A stretch of DNA of 64,000 bases. Origin: Halorussus amylolyticus. Lineage in GTDB: Archaea > Halobacteriota > Halobacteria > Halobacteriales > Haladaptataceae. The position numbers and the translations under genes were made by a program. The notes below the pieces were generated by a model, which saw only the letters and a program-made list of their open reading frames with translations, did not search any database and was not told the DNA's origin. Within the stretch, counting starts at the first letter, position 1; every line of letters begins with the position of its first letter. Shown here one piece after another: positions 57,173 to 64,000 of the stretch. The stretch covers positions 1-64,000 of the forward strand of contig NZ_ML974138.1 in the NCBI RefSeq assembly GCF_004143485.2, in the 5' to 3' direction.

Positions 57173-57411
57173 CGTACGACGAACTGATGTCGCGCGTTCG
57201 ATAAAAATGTTCAGTTTGCAGGTCCGCACCGGGCGGAGACGTGACCGCTGGCGACGGACAACTGACGACGATTGGGGACCGCTAGCAACGGAACGCCCGA
57301 ACAGTCAATCGGTTGTCCGACTACTCTCCGAGAGTTTATCTTAAATTGCCTAAATCATATTGAACTAAAATCGGAACGTTATTAGAGGGGTAGTGAGCGC
57401 CTTCCAACTGC

Positions 57412-58410
57412 ATGGCACGCGACGAAGCGGCACGCGAGCAGAGAGTAGACCGCAGAACGTATCTCAAATTAGCTGGCGCCGGTGTCGTCTCGGCGGCGGC
57501 GGGCGGTGCGGCGACCCAGACCGTGGCCGCGGCACCCACCGCGGGGTACGGTGCGGGCGGATTCGGCGTCGGTGGCTACGGCGTGGCGGAGTCCACGCCC
57601 CCGAGTGTGACCGCGCTGAGCGCGTCGAGCGTCGAGCAGACCGAAGCGACCCTCGGCGGGTCGCTCGTTGACCTCGGCGGCGCGGACTCGGCGACGGTGT
57701 ACTTCGAGTACCGGGCCACGGGCGCGAGCGGGTGGACCGAGACCGACGGCCAGACCCGGACCTCGACCAGAACGTTCTACCGGACGGTGGACGGACTGAA
57801 CGCCGACACCGACTACGAGTTCCGCGCCGTCGCGGAAGCCAGCGACGGCGACATCGACACCAGCGAGTCCGAGACGTTCGCGACCGACTGGAACACGCTG
57901 GTCATCGACGGGAGCGACGCCCCCCAGTCCACGTCCTCGTACTCGTTCGCGGTTGACGGCGAGGTCGAAAAGAGCGGTTCGCTCGGGTCGATACAGAGCA
58001 ACGACGTGATTTCGGACGGTAACGTCTCGGGCGAAGTTGGGGAAGGAACCGACGCCTACCGCTTCACCGGCGACATCGAGTGGTTCCACGTCTTCGGGTC
58101 GCCGAGCGTCTCGCTCAACGACGAGTCGGTGGACCTCGGCGACCTCGGTGACGAGCCGCCCCTGCCGAACAGCGTCGTCATCGACGGGAGCAACCGCCCG
58201 AACGCCAAGAGTTCCTACACGCTCGAATTCTCGGGCGCGGTCGCGAAGGCGGGCGAACTCGGCTCGATTCAGTCGGACGACGTCATCGACGGGAGCACCG
58301 TCACCGGCACCGTCGTCGGTGGGAAGGACGCCTACCGCTACTCGGGCGACATCACGCGAGTCGAAATCTCGGGTCCTGCGGTCTTCGAAATCGAGGACAA
58401 CGACGGATAG
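57412..58410 (+). CDS. Tat-exported protein with a fibronectin III-like domain and two repeated C-terminal units
   Basis: A 332-residue secreted protein. A Tat signal (DRRTYLKLAGAGVVSAAAGG, about 14-33) is followed by a Gly/Ala-rich part, then an FnIII-like domain (about 60-160; PSVTALSASSVEQTEATLGGSLVDL to YRTVDGLNADTDYEFRAVAE). Two similar ~80-residue units follow: NTLVIDGSDAPQSTSSYSFAVDGEVEKSGSLGSIQSNDVI and NSVVIDGSNRPNAKSSYTLEFSGAVAKAGELGSIQSDDVI. The second kind looks like a beta-domain shared with other haloarchaeal secreted proteins. A leaderless start is supported by GTTATTAG near 57385. The binding partner is unknown. Confidence 0.85.
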   Translation: MARDEAAREQRVDRRTYLKLAGAGVVSAAAGGAATQTVAAAPTAGYGAGGFGVGGYGVAESTPPSVTALSASSVEQTEATLGGSLVDLGGADSATVYFEYRATGASGWTETDGQTRTSTRTFYRTVDGLNADTDYEFRAVAEASDGDIDTSESETFATDWNTLVIDGSDAPQSTSSYSFAVDGEVEKSGSLGSIQSNDVISDGNVSGEVGEGTDAYRFTGDIEWFHVFGSPSVSLNDESVDLGDLGDEPPLPNSVVIDGSNRPNAKSSYTLEFSGAVAKAGELGSIQSDDVIDGSTVTGTVVGGKDAYRYSGDITRVEISGPAVFEIEDNDG

Positions 58411-58428
58411 CCGTTCCGCGGGTCTTTG

Positions 58429-58560
58429 TCATCGACGCAGGACATCTTTTTGCGTGAACTCCGCGCCGCAGTTCGAGCAGCGGTACCGCCCGATTCCGGC
58501 CTTTCGGACCGGGCGCTTTCGGCCGCAGTTCGGACAGCCGATGTCCACGACGAGCGTCAT
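58429..58560 (-). CDS. Micro zinc-ribbon protein, 43 residues
   Basis: Reads MTLVVDIGCPNCGRKRPVRK, then AGIGRYRCSNCGAEFTQKDV and LRR. The two CxxC knuckles (CPNC and CSNC) sit 18 residues apart, a standard rubredoxin/ribbon-like knuckle pair. The size and the layout match the conserved small zinc-finger proteins of haloarchaea; it is convergent with the FnIII protein gene. Codon use is typical of the genome. Its function is unknown. Confidence 0.75.
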   Translation of the reverse strand: MTLVVDIGCPNCGRKRPVRKAGIGRYRCSNCGAEFTQKDVLRR

Positions 58561-58719
58561 TACCGGACGTTCGGGAGTGGTCGTCTTGAACGTCGCGCCG
58601 GGGCGGGTGGCGCGCGAGGAGCGCGGGTTCGAACTGCGAGACGCCCAAGTAGAATCAGTCGTCGAATGGTCACAGAAAAGTTACGCCGCTTTTATGAAGT
58701 CCGGTCGGAGTTCCCACCT

Positions 58720-59424
58720 ATGGGTCGATGGGGCGAACTCGCGACGCGATTCCGCGGGACCGACGCCAAGGCGGGACCGCCCTCGCTGGAGGAGTTCATC
58801 GAGTCGAACCACCAGCTTTTCACCATCATCGGGATGTTCGGCGCGCTCTCGGTGTATCTCATCGAGTTCCAGCAGTCGGCGGGCGTCTCGCGGGGGTCGG
58901 TCGGCGCGGTGCTGGTCCTGTTCCTGCTCACGTCGGCGCTCGCTGTCCGAAACTCGTATCTGTGTACCGAGCGCGCCCGCGACCACGGCGAGTACCTGCT
59001 CGTGTTCGGGTTCGCCGTCTTCATGTACGCGTTCGTGACGCTCGCGGTGTCGGTCACCCTCGTCATCGCGAGCAGGTACGCCGAGGGCGCGGAGAACGTC
59101 ATCGGGTCGAGCCTCATCTACGCGCTGGTGTTCATCTACATTCCGTTCGTGTTCCGGGCCGACATCTTCACCGAGTTCGACGGGTCGGCACACGCGGCGG
59201 CCGCGATTCGATACGCGCCCCACCTCGGTGCGGGGGTGTTGTCGTCGTGGTACGCGGTGAAGTGGCGACTCGGCGCGCTCCCGGACGTGGAGTTCGGGAG
59301 CGCGGCGTACGGAATCGGCTTCGTGCTGAGTCTGCTCGGGAACCATCTGGCCGTCACGGGCGTCGTGTTCGGAGCGGTCTGGACGGCGGACAGGGTCGCG
59401 CGAGTCGTTCGTCGGATGCGGTAA
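58720..59424 (+). CDS. Multi-pass membrane protein, 234 residues
   Basis: A protein with about five or six hydrophobic helices (FTIIGMFGALSVYLIEF, GAVLVLFLLTSALAV, YLLVFGFAVFMYAFVTLAVSVTLVIAS, SLIYALVFIYIPFVF, GVLSSWYAVKWRL, GIGFVLSLLGNHLAVTGVVFGAVW). The upstream ATG at 58666 is in frame, but a TATA-like CTTTTATGAAG centred near 58694 is 26 nt from the ATG at 58720, which is therefore preferred. Family not recognised. Confidence 0.75.
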   Translation: MGRWGELATRFRGTDAKAGPPSLEEFIESNHQLFTIIGMFGALSVYLIEFQQSAGVSRGSVGAVLVLFLLTSALAVRNSYLCTERARDHGEYLLVFGFAVFMYAFVTLAVSVTLVIASRYAEGAENVIGSSLIYALVFIYIPFVFRADIFTEFDGSAHAAAAIRYAPHLGAGVLSSWYAVKWRLGALPDVEFGSAAYGIGFVLSLLGNHLAVTGVVFGAVWTADRVARVVRRMR

Positions 59425-59520
59425 TCGCGGCCTGAAACGCTTCAGGACGCGCATAACAATACTCGTGGCGAGTCTACGACGAGATGCACCCGGCGGCCGG
59501 GTGCGAGCGACTCTCACCGC

Positions 59521-59592
59521 GCGCTGGTAGTGTAGCGGTATCACGCGAGCGTCCCACGTTCGCGACAGGTGGTTCGAATCCCCTCCAGCGCA
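59521..59592 (+). tRNA. tRNA-Gly (anticodon CCC)
   Basis: The 72-nt sequence folds as a cloverleaf. Acceptor GCGCTGG pairs with CCAGCGC (discriminator A at 59592). The D arm begins GTGT, the anticodon stem CGAGC pairs with GTTCG around the loop GTCCCAC with anticodon CCC, and the T loop is TTCGAAT. One mismatch and one wobble in the T stem. The 3' CCA is not encoded. The overall sequence resembles haloarchaeal tRNA-Gly. No intron. Confidence 0.92.
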
Positions 59593-59641
59593 TTCCCGTC
59601 GCCGACAGCCATTTGTCAGCCGACGTTGGGACTACGGACGA

Positions 59642-59812
59642 ATGTTCAGAGCACAGCTTTCGGACGGCGAACAGATAGACTGCACCGACTACGAATTCGG
59701 CGAGCGCGGCGTGACCCTCTCCGACGCCGACGACGACTTCCTCGCGTTCGTGCCGTACAATCACCTGTTGTGGCTCGGGATGGTGGACGACGACGGCCGG
59801 ACGAAGTGGTGA
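59642..59812 (+). CDS. Small hypothetical protein, 56 residues
   Basis: Reads MFRAQLSDGEQIDCTDYEFG, then ERGVTLSDADDDFLAFVPYN and HLLWLGMVDDDGRTKW. The alternating strands (RAQL, TDYEF, GVTL, FLAFVPY, LWLGMV) look like a small beta-barrel, similar to haloarchaeal short proteins often found alone. Third-position GC bias and a stop 7 bp before the macrodomain gene support coding. Both genes may form one unit. Confidence 0.65.
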   Translation: MFRAQLSDGEQIDCTDYEFGERGVTLSDADDDFLAFVPYNHLLWLGMVDDDGRTKW

Positions 59813-59818
59813 GCGCGC

Positions 59819-60319
59819 ATGGACTTCAGCGTCGTTCAGGGAGACATCGCCGAACAGCGCGCGGACGTGCTCGTGAACGCCGCGGGAACGAGTCTCCGAA
59901 TGGGGAGCGGAGTCGCCGGGGCGCTCCGCCGAAGGGCGGGCGAGGCGATAAACGAGGCGGCGATAGAGCAGGGGCCGGTCGAACTCGGCGACGTCGCGGT
60001 CACGGACGCCTACGACCTCGACGCCGAGTACGTCGTCCACGCCGCCGCGATGCCCCACTACGGCGACGGCCGGGCCACCGCCGAGAGCATCCGGTCGGCG
60101 ACCCGAAACGCGCTCGAAGCCGCCGCCGACCTCGACGCCGAATCGGTCGTGATTCCGGCGCTCGGATGCGGAGTCGCGGGGTTCGACCTGCGTGACGGTG
60201 CCGAGGTCATCTGCGAGGAGATACGCGCGTTCGACTCCGAGACGGTGACCGACGCTCGATTTATCACCTACACCGACGACGAGTACGAGGTGGTTCGTCG
60301 CGTCACGGAGCGAGCGTAG
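59819..60319 (+). CDS. Macrodomain protein (ADP-ribose-binding)
   Basis: A 166-residue single macrodomain. The ligand-binding loops are visible: VVQGDIAEQRADVLVNAAGTSLRMGSGVAGALRRRAG (loop 1) and VVIPALGCGVAGFDLRDGAEVICEEIRAF (loop 2). Macrodomains remove or bind ADP-ribose from proteins, nucleic acids or O-acetyl-ADP-ribose. The ATG at 59819 matches the domain start (MDFSVVQGDI). Located just after the tRNA-Gly and a small hypothetical gene. The substrate is not clear. Confidence 0.92.
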   Translation: MDFSVVQGDIAEQRADVLVNAAGTSLRMGSGVAGALRRRAGEAINEAAIEQGPVELGDVAVTDAYDLDAEYVVHAAAMPHYGDGRATAESIRSATRNALEAAADLDAESVVIPALGCGVAGFDLRDGAEVICEEIRAFDSETVTDARFITYTDDEYEVVRRVTERA

Positions 60320-60556
60320 GTTTTGTGAGCAAATACCACTATTTTTAAGGACGCGGCGAGATACTCTCGACCGAGCCGTTATTTATGACGAATCGTGGGA
60401 GGAGAGTCGGTTCGAGACGCACGACACGCGAGTCGAGCCTCCCGCCAACGAATCTACCGCGACGATGGAGAAACATATTTTTAGGGTACACAGCGATTAA
60501 TCACAACAGAGAGTGGCGGCGGGCGACGTCGTCGGGAACGAAACGAACACGAGGCC

Positions 60557-62026
60557 ATGAACGACCAGCTACGTGAAGAAAAGCGAAAGATAGAGGAGCT
60601 ACACGGAGTCGCGTCCGAGATGGAAGCGTGTCACTCCAGAGACGAGGTGTACCGCCTCGGTGTGGACGCCGCAGAGGGTATCCTGGAGTTCGACATCTGC
60701 GGTATCGACATCGCGGAGGGCGGCTATCTCGTCCCGAAGGCGACTTCGACCGAGATGCCGAACGACGGGTACGACGCGCTCGAAGTGGACGAGGGCCTCG
60801 CCGGTCGCACGTTTCAGAACGGCGAGTCGTTCGTCATCGCGGACGTGCGGACGATGGACGAGGCCGAACCCGTCCAGGAGCAGTATCGCTCGATTCTCAG
60901 CGTCCCGCTCGCGGATTACGGCGTGTTTCAGGCCGGGTCGCGCGAGGCCCACGCGTTCGACGAGGAGGACCTCGAACTCGCCGAACTCCTGATGTCCCAC
61001 GTCACCGAAGTCATCTCGCGCATCGACTCCCAATCGGCGCTCCGAGAGAGCGAGGAGAAGTACCGGACGCTCGTCGAAGGGAGCCACGACGCGATTTTCA
61101 TTCACGGCGGCGACCGCTTCCAGTTCGTCAACGACCGGACCGCCGACCTCACCGGCTACAGCCGCGAGGAACTCGTCGGGATGCCGGTGTGGGACGTGGT
61201 CCACGAGGACGACCGCGACCGGGCCCGGAACCTCATCGAGCGGAGAGAAGCCCAGGGCAAGACCCCCCACTACGAACTCCGCATCCGGACGAAGGAGGGC
61301 AACGTCCGGTACGTGGAGATGAGCGTGCAGGTCATCTCGTACGACGGCGAGGTCGCGCATCTCGGCTCCGCGCGGGACGTGACGAAGCGCCGCAAGCGCA
61401 AGCGAAAGGTCGAACGCCAGAACGAGCGACTGAAAGAGTTCGCCAGCGTGGTGTCCCACGACCTCCGAAACCCCCTCAACGTCGCACAGGGCCACCTCGA
61501 ACTCGCACACGAAACGGGCGAGGACCGCCACTTCGAGAAGACCGACGCCGCGCTCGACCGGATGGAGTCGCTCATCGGAGACCTGCTGACGCTGGCCCGA
61601 CAGGGCCAAGACGTGAGCGACACCGAGCCGACGGACCTCGAATCGGTCGTCCGACGGTCGTGGGCGACGGTCTCGACCGGTGGGTCGGCGCTACGCGTGG
61701 ACGGCGACCTCGGGAGCATCGAGGCCGACGACGGCCGCCTTCAGGAGCTGTTCGAAAATCTGTTCCGAAACTCGGTCGAGCACAGCGACGGCGACGTGAC
61801 CGTCTCGGTCGGCAGGTCCGGCGACGGTTTCTACATCGCCGACGACGGCCCCGGAATCCCCGAAGCCGAGCGCGAGAAGGTGTTCGAACACGGTCACACC
61901 ACCGCCGAGAACGGGTCGGGTCTCGGTCTCTCCATCGTCAAGGGCATCGTCGAGGCCCACGACTGGGAAGTATCGGTCGGCGAGAACGAGGCGGGCGGCG
62001 CGCGCTTCGACATCACGGTCGCGTAA
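60557..62026 (+). CDS. Sensor histidine kinase with GAF and PAS domains
   Basis: A 489-residue cytoplasmic histidine kinase. Order: GAF-like domain (about 15-160; DEVYRLGVDAAEGILEFDICGIDI, EGLAGRTFQNGESFVIADVRTMDEAE), PAS domain (about 165-285; ALRESEEKYRTLVEGSHDAIFIHGG), HisKA with the phosphoacceptor in VVSHDLRNPLNVAQGHLELA (His about 301), and HATPase_c with N-box ELFENLFRNSVEHS, G1 DDGPGIPEAE and G2 ENGSGLGLSIVKGI. No membrane segments, so it senses a cytoplasmic signal. The ATG follows a TATTTTTAGG element by about 70 nt; the 5' region 60320-60556 holds only AT-rich patches. The cognate response regulator is not adjacent. Confidence 0.93.
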   Translation: MNDQLREEKRKIEELHGVASEMEACHSRDEVYRLGVDAAEGILEFDICGIDIAEGGYLVPKATSTEMPNDGYDALEVDEGLAGRTFQNGESFVIADVRTMDEAEPVQEQYRSILSVPLADYGVFQAGSREAHAFDEEDLELAELLMSHVTEVISRIDSQSALRESEEKYRTLVEGSHDAIFIHGGDRFQFVNDRTADLTGYSREELVGMPVWDVVHEDDRDRARNLIERREAQGKTPHYELRIRTKEGNVRYVEMSVQVISYDGEVAHLGSARDVTKRRKRKRKVERQNERLKEFASVVSHDLRNPLNVAQGHLELAHETGEDRHFEKTDAALDRMESLIGDLLTLARQGQDVSDTEPTDLESVVRRSWATVSTGGSALRVDGDLGSIEADDGRLQELFENLFRNSVEHSDGDVTVSVGRSGDGFYIADDGPGIPEAEREKVFEHGHTTAENGSGLGLSIVKGIVEAHDWEVSVGENEAGGARFDITVA

Positions 62027-62053
62027 CGGGGTGCTCGCGGGCCGGTCGAGTCG

Positions 62054-63079
62054 CTATCTGAAACCGCGCACGTCGGAGATAGCCAACGGACTCGCCGGGA
62101 GGTCGTCGGCCGGGTCGGGGTCGTTGTAGCCCGAGGGGGCAACGTCGTTCGGTGAGTCCGGGTAGAACAGCGACGCGAACAACTGAATCTGTCTGCGGCC
62201 CACGTCGAGTTCGAACTGCCCGCCGCCATACATCCGGATGTCGCGGGCCTCGCAGTGTTCGACGACTTCGAGCAGCGACGCGACCGACCCGAACCGCGAC
62301 GGCTTGACGTTGAGCCACAGGGGTTCGAACGGGAGGTCGAGGACGCTTTCGAGGTCGGTGATGGGGTAGTCCCACGAGACGCGGTCGTGGACGGTCCGGA
62401 GTCGGGCGCTCGTTTCGTCAGTCCACGCGGGGTCTTCGAGAATCGCGTCGGGGAGTCCCTCGGCGACCCGGCGGTAGAGGTCGGCGTCGTCGCTCCCCGC
62501 CACGTCGCTGTCCTCGTAGTGAGCTTTGAAATCGACCACGCGCACGCCCCTCCCCGCGAGGTCGGCGACGAAGTCCGCCGACCACGCCTCGTCGGCGTCG
62601 AGTTTGAATTCGAGGTCCGGGGTTCGCTCCCGGAAGCGGTCGAGCGCCTCGACGCTCGGCGGGTCGCCGAGCGGCGGACTTACGACGAACTCGACCGGGT
62701 CGTACCTGCGGTCGAGTGCCGCGCCGAGATGGGTGTCGGCCTGCCGGAGCGCGAGGTCGAGCGCGGCGCTCTCGAATCCCCATCGCCGATAGTGGCGGAA
62801 CGCCTCTCGTTCGGGGTCGGCGTCGGGAAACAGGTCGCGGTCGCCGACCGCGCTCGAAAATTCGTCGAGCGTGTACTCGCCCGCGAGGTCGAAGCTGTCG
62901 GGAATCGGGTGGAGGTCGGCGTCGTAGGTCACGTCCTCGCCCCGGCCGGTCTCGCCGTCGCCCGAGAGCGAAACCACGGTGGTCGCGCGGGTGAACTTCG
63001 AGGTCTCGCGCTCGCGGCGCTCGAACGTCACCGAGTCGATGGAAACTGAGAGGTCGGCGAGTCGGTCGTAGAGACTCAT
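62054..63079 (-). CDS. Enolase-superfamily-like protein
   Basis: A 341-residue protein with the two-part layout of the muconate-lactonizing/mandelate racemase group: N-terminal capping domain and a C-terminal barrel. Segments such as GFESAALDLALRQADTHLGAALDR, LEFKLDADEAWSADFVADLAGRGVRVVDFKAHYED, DAILEDPAW, VSWDYPITDLESV, LWLNVKPSRFGSVASLLEVVEHCEARDIRMYGGGQFELDVGR match metal-binding and barrel strands of this superfamily. The exact reaction (racemase, dehydratase, or o-succinylbenzoate synthase-like) is not clear and some catalytic lysines are atypical. The ATG at 63079 is preferred over 63100 because MSLYDRLADL begins the capping domain. Confidence 0.8.
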   Translation of the reverse strand: MSLYDRLADLSVSIDSVTFERRERETSKFTRATTVVSLSGDGETGRGEDVTYDADLHPIPDSFDLAGEYTLDEFSSAVGDRDLFPDADPEREAFRHYRRWGFESAALDLALRQADTHLGAALDRRYDPVEFVVSPPLGDPPSVEALDRFRERTPDLEFKLDADEAWSADFVADLAGRGVRVVDFKAHYEDSDVAGSDDADLYRRVAEGLPDAILEDPAWTDETSARLRTVHDRVSWDYPITDLESVLDLPFEPLWLNVKPSRFGSVASLLEVVEHCEARDIRMYGGGQFELDVGRRQIQLFASLFYPDSPNDVAPSGYNDPDPADDLPASPLAISDVRGFR

Positions 63080-63185
63080 AGAATGTATGTGGAGCGCCAC
63101 CGAGAAAGTCGTTGGCGTGTCGTGTCTGCGAAGCGAGAGCTATCGGCTTTCGAGCGGCGAAAAATCGAAGCGACGTGTCGAACCG

Positions 63186-63632
63186 CTACTCGGTGACGAC
63201 CGTCACCGGCCCGTCGAAGTTGAGGATGATAGATTGGGTGAGGTCGCCGAACAGCGCCTTTCCGGTAGGCGAGCGCTTCTCACCGGCGATGAACAGGTGG
63301 TCGCAGTCGTGGTTCTCTGCGGTTTCGAGGATTTTGTTCTGCTCGTCGCCGACCGCGCCGACCGACTCGTAATCGACGTCGATGCCGTCGAGGACTTCGC
63401 GGCCGATGTCCTCGGCGAACTGCTTCGCGCCGTCGACCGCTTGGCTCGCGGAGTAGCGGACGCGGTCGTCGGGAATCTCCGCCATCATCTGACGCTTGTC
63501 CTCGTACTCCTTGTTGGTGGTGACGTGGAGCAAGACGAGTTCGGCGTCGACCGCCCCGGCGAGTTCGCCCGCCTCTCGGACGAGGGCTTTCGTTGATTCT
63601 TCGGCATCGACGACTGCAAGTGCTCTGTCCAT
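63186..63632 (-). CDS. Universal stress protein (UspA family)
   Basis: A 148-residue single-domain USP. It starts MDRALAVVDAEESTKALVREAGELAGAVDAELVLLHV, and the ATP-binding C-terminal region is AGEKRSPTGKALFGDLTQSIILNFDGPVTVV (G-x2-G-x9-G(S/T)-like). The ATG at 63632 lies about 26 nt downstream of a TTTATCTGG TATA box (near 63658), fitting a leaderless message. Haloarchaea encode many USPs of unknown, often stress-related, function. Confidence 0.93.
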   Translation of the reverse strand: MDRALAVVDAEESTKALVREAGELAGAVDAELVLLHVTTNKEYEDKRQMMAEIPDDRVRYSASQAVDGAKQFAEDIGREVLDGIDVDYESVGAVGDEQNKILETAENHDCDHLFIAGEKRSPTGKALFGDLTQSIILNFDGPVTVVTE

Positions 63633-63702
63633 ACCCTGCCATGACACGAGAGCCAGATAAAGAATCCGGTTAGACGACTGAAAAGGCGTCTCGCGAGCAG
63701 GC

Positions 63703-64000
63703 TCACGAATCGCGGCAAAGCGGCGTGGCCCCGGCCGAAATCCGTTCGAACGTGTCGTCGGCCCACGCGAGCGCAGCGTGCGAGTCGTTACTGACGAACC
63801 CGAGGAGCGTGCCGTCGTCGTAGAGCATGACGCCAACCCGGCGGGACTCCTCGCGGCCGGTCACGACGAGACCGAACGGTCGTTCGCTGGCAGTTCGAGA
63901 CGCCGAGACCGACTCGCACTCGACGAGCGCGGACAGGTCGGACTTCCGGTGGGTGAGAAGCCACTCGACCACCGCCTCCGAGAGCACGAGGTCGGCGGTC
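63703..64000 (-). CDS. C-terminal part of a regulator with FilR1-like middle domain (5' end outside window)
   Basis: The frame runs to the window edge. The visible ~99 residues (ESRRVGVMLYDDGTLLGFVSNDSHAALAWADDTFERISAGATPLC and the segment before it) resemble the sensor half of haloarchaeal winged-helix regulators of the FilR1/TrmB-like type, with the final helix AWADDTFERI. The N-terminal DNA-binding part would lie upstream, outside this window. Tentative. Confidence 0.55.
   Translation of the reverse strand, partial: TADLVLSEAVVEWLLTHRKSDLSALVECESVSASRTASERPFGLVVTGREESRRVGVMLYDDGTLLGFVSNDSHAALAWADDTFERISAGATPLCRDS

Overview
The window looks like chromosomal DNA from a halophilic archaeon (class Halobacteria). 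It is GC-rich, the encoded proteins are strongly acidic, Tat (twin-arginine) signals dominate the secreted proteins, many start codons lie about 26 nt downstream of an archaeal TATA box (leaderless transcripts), and typical haloarchaeal families are present (HTH_10/Bat regulators, HalX response regulator, coxI-coxIII fusion, CPxCG micro-zinc-fingers). The genus cannot be fixed from the sequence alone.

Layout. 1-4.9 kb: the end of sufB, a small regulator-like gene and a cytochrome oxidase operon (coxB, fused coxAC, coxD). 5.0-6.6 kb: an AT-rich foreign island with a PD-(D/E)XK nuclease-like gene, next to a truncated aldo/keto reductase remnant and a tandem repeat. 6.6-16.1 kb: small membrane and zinc-ribbon proteins, a dual-specificity phosphatase, a secreted GH5-like hydrolase, a tRNA-binding protein, two NosD-like beta-helix proteins and an XPB/Rad25 helicase. 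16.2-18.7 kb: nikR with a perfect dyad operator, then a second oxidase subunit I divergent from an HTH_10 regulator. 18.7-32.4 kb: redox and metabolic genes (glutathionyl-hydroquinone reductase-like, thioredoxin-like, KhtTU-like K+/H+ antiporter, OYE-type flavoprotein, CDGSH protein, threonine synthase-like, HpcH/HpaI aldolase, large D-lactate dehydrogenase-like FAD/FeS protein). 32.6-38.8 kb: an unusual segment with an AT-richer membrane gene, a stand-alone MCM N-terminal-domain protein, PadR and winged-helix regulators, a ParA ATPase with a small partner, and a dense set of palindromes built from CGTTTNCG-like words. 39.5-48.4 kb: a dipeptide-type ABC transporter operon with a class III CoA-transferase and a CitE-like CoA lyase, next to a frame-broken HTH_10 regulator. 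48.7-51.4 kb: a lactate-oxidation locus with LutC and a LutB-LutA fusion. 51.5-64 kb: signalling and small proteins (APH-like, HalX response regulator, probable HEAT-repeat pseudokinase, macrodomain, GAF/PAS histidine kinase, USP), a tRNA-Gly and a candidate structured RNA.

The most unusual signals are not protein-coding. (i) Three copies of a roughly 180-208 nt hairpin-rich element share both ends, show compensatory pairing in a central stem, and two of them carry the same 52-bp module in opposite orientations. (ii) Palindromes of CGTTTNCG words cluster around parA, one of them between the TATA box and the start codon of parA. (iii) Long perfect inverted repeats of unrelated sequence (up to 42 bp) sit inside coding genes without breaking the frame. 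(iv) A folded RNA candidate lies between two small genes. A G/C homopolymer block at about 54.4 kb looks like a sequencing or assembly artefact.
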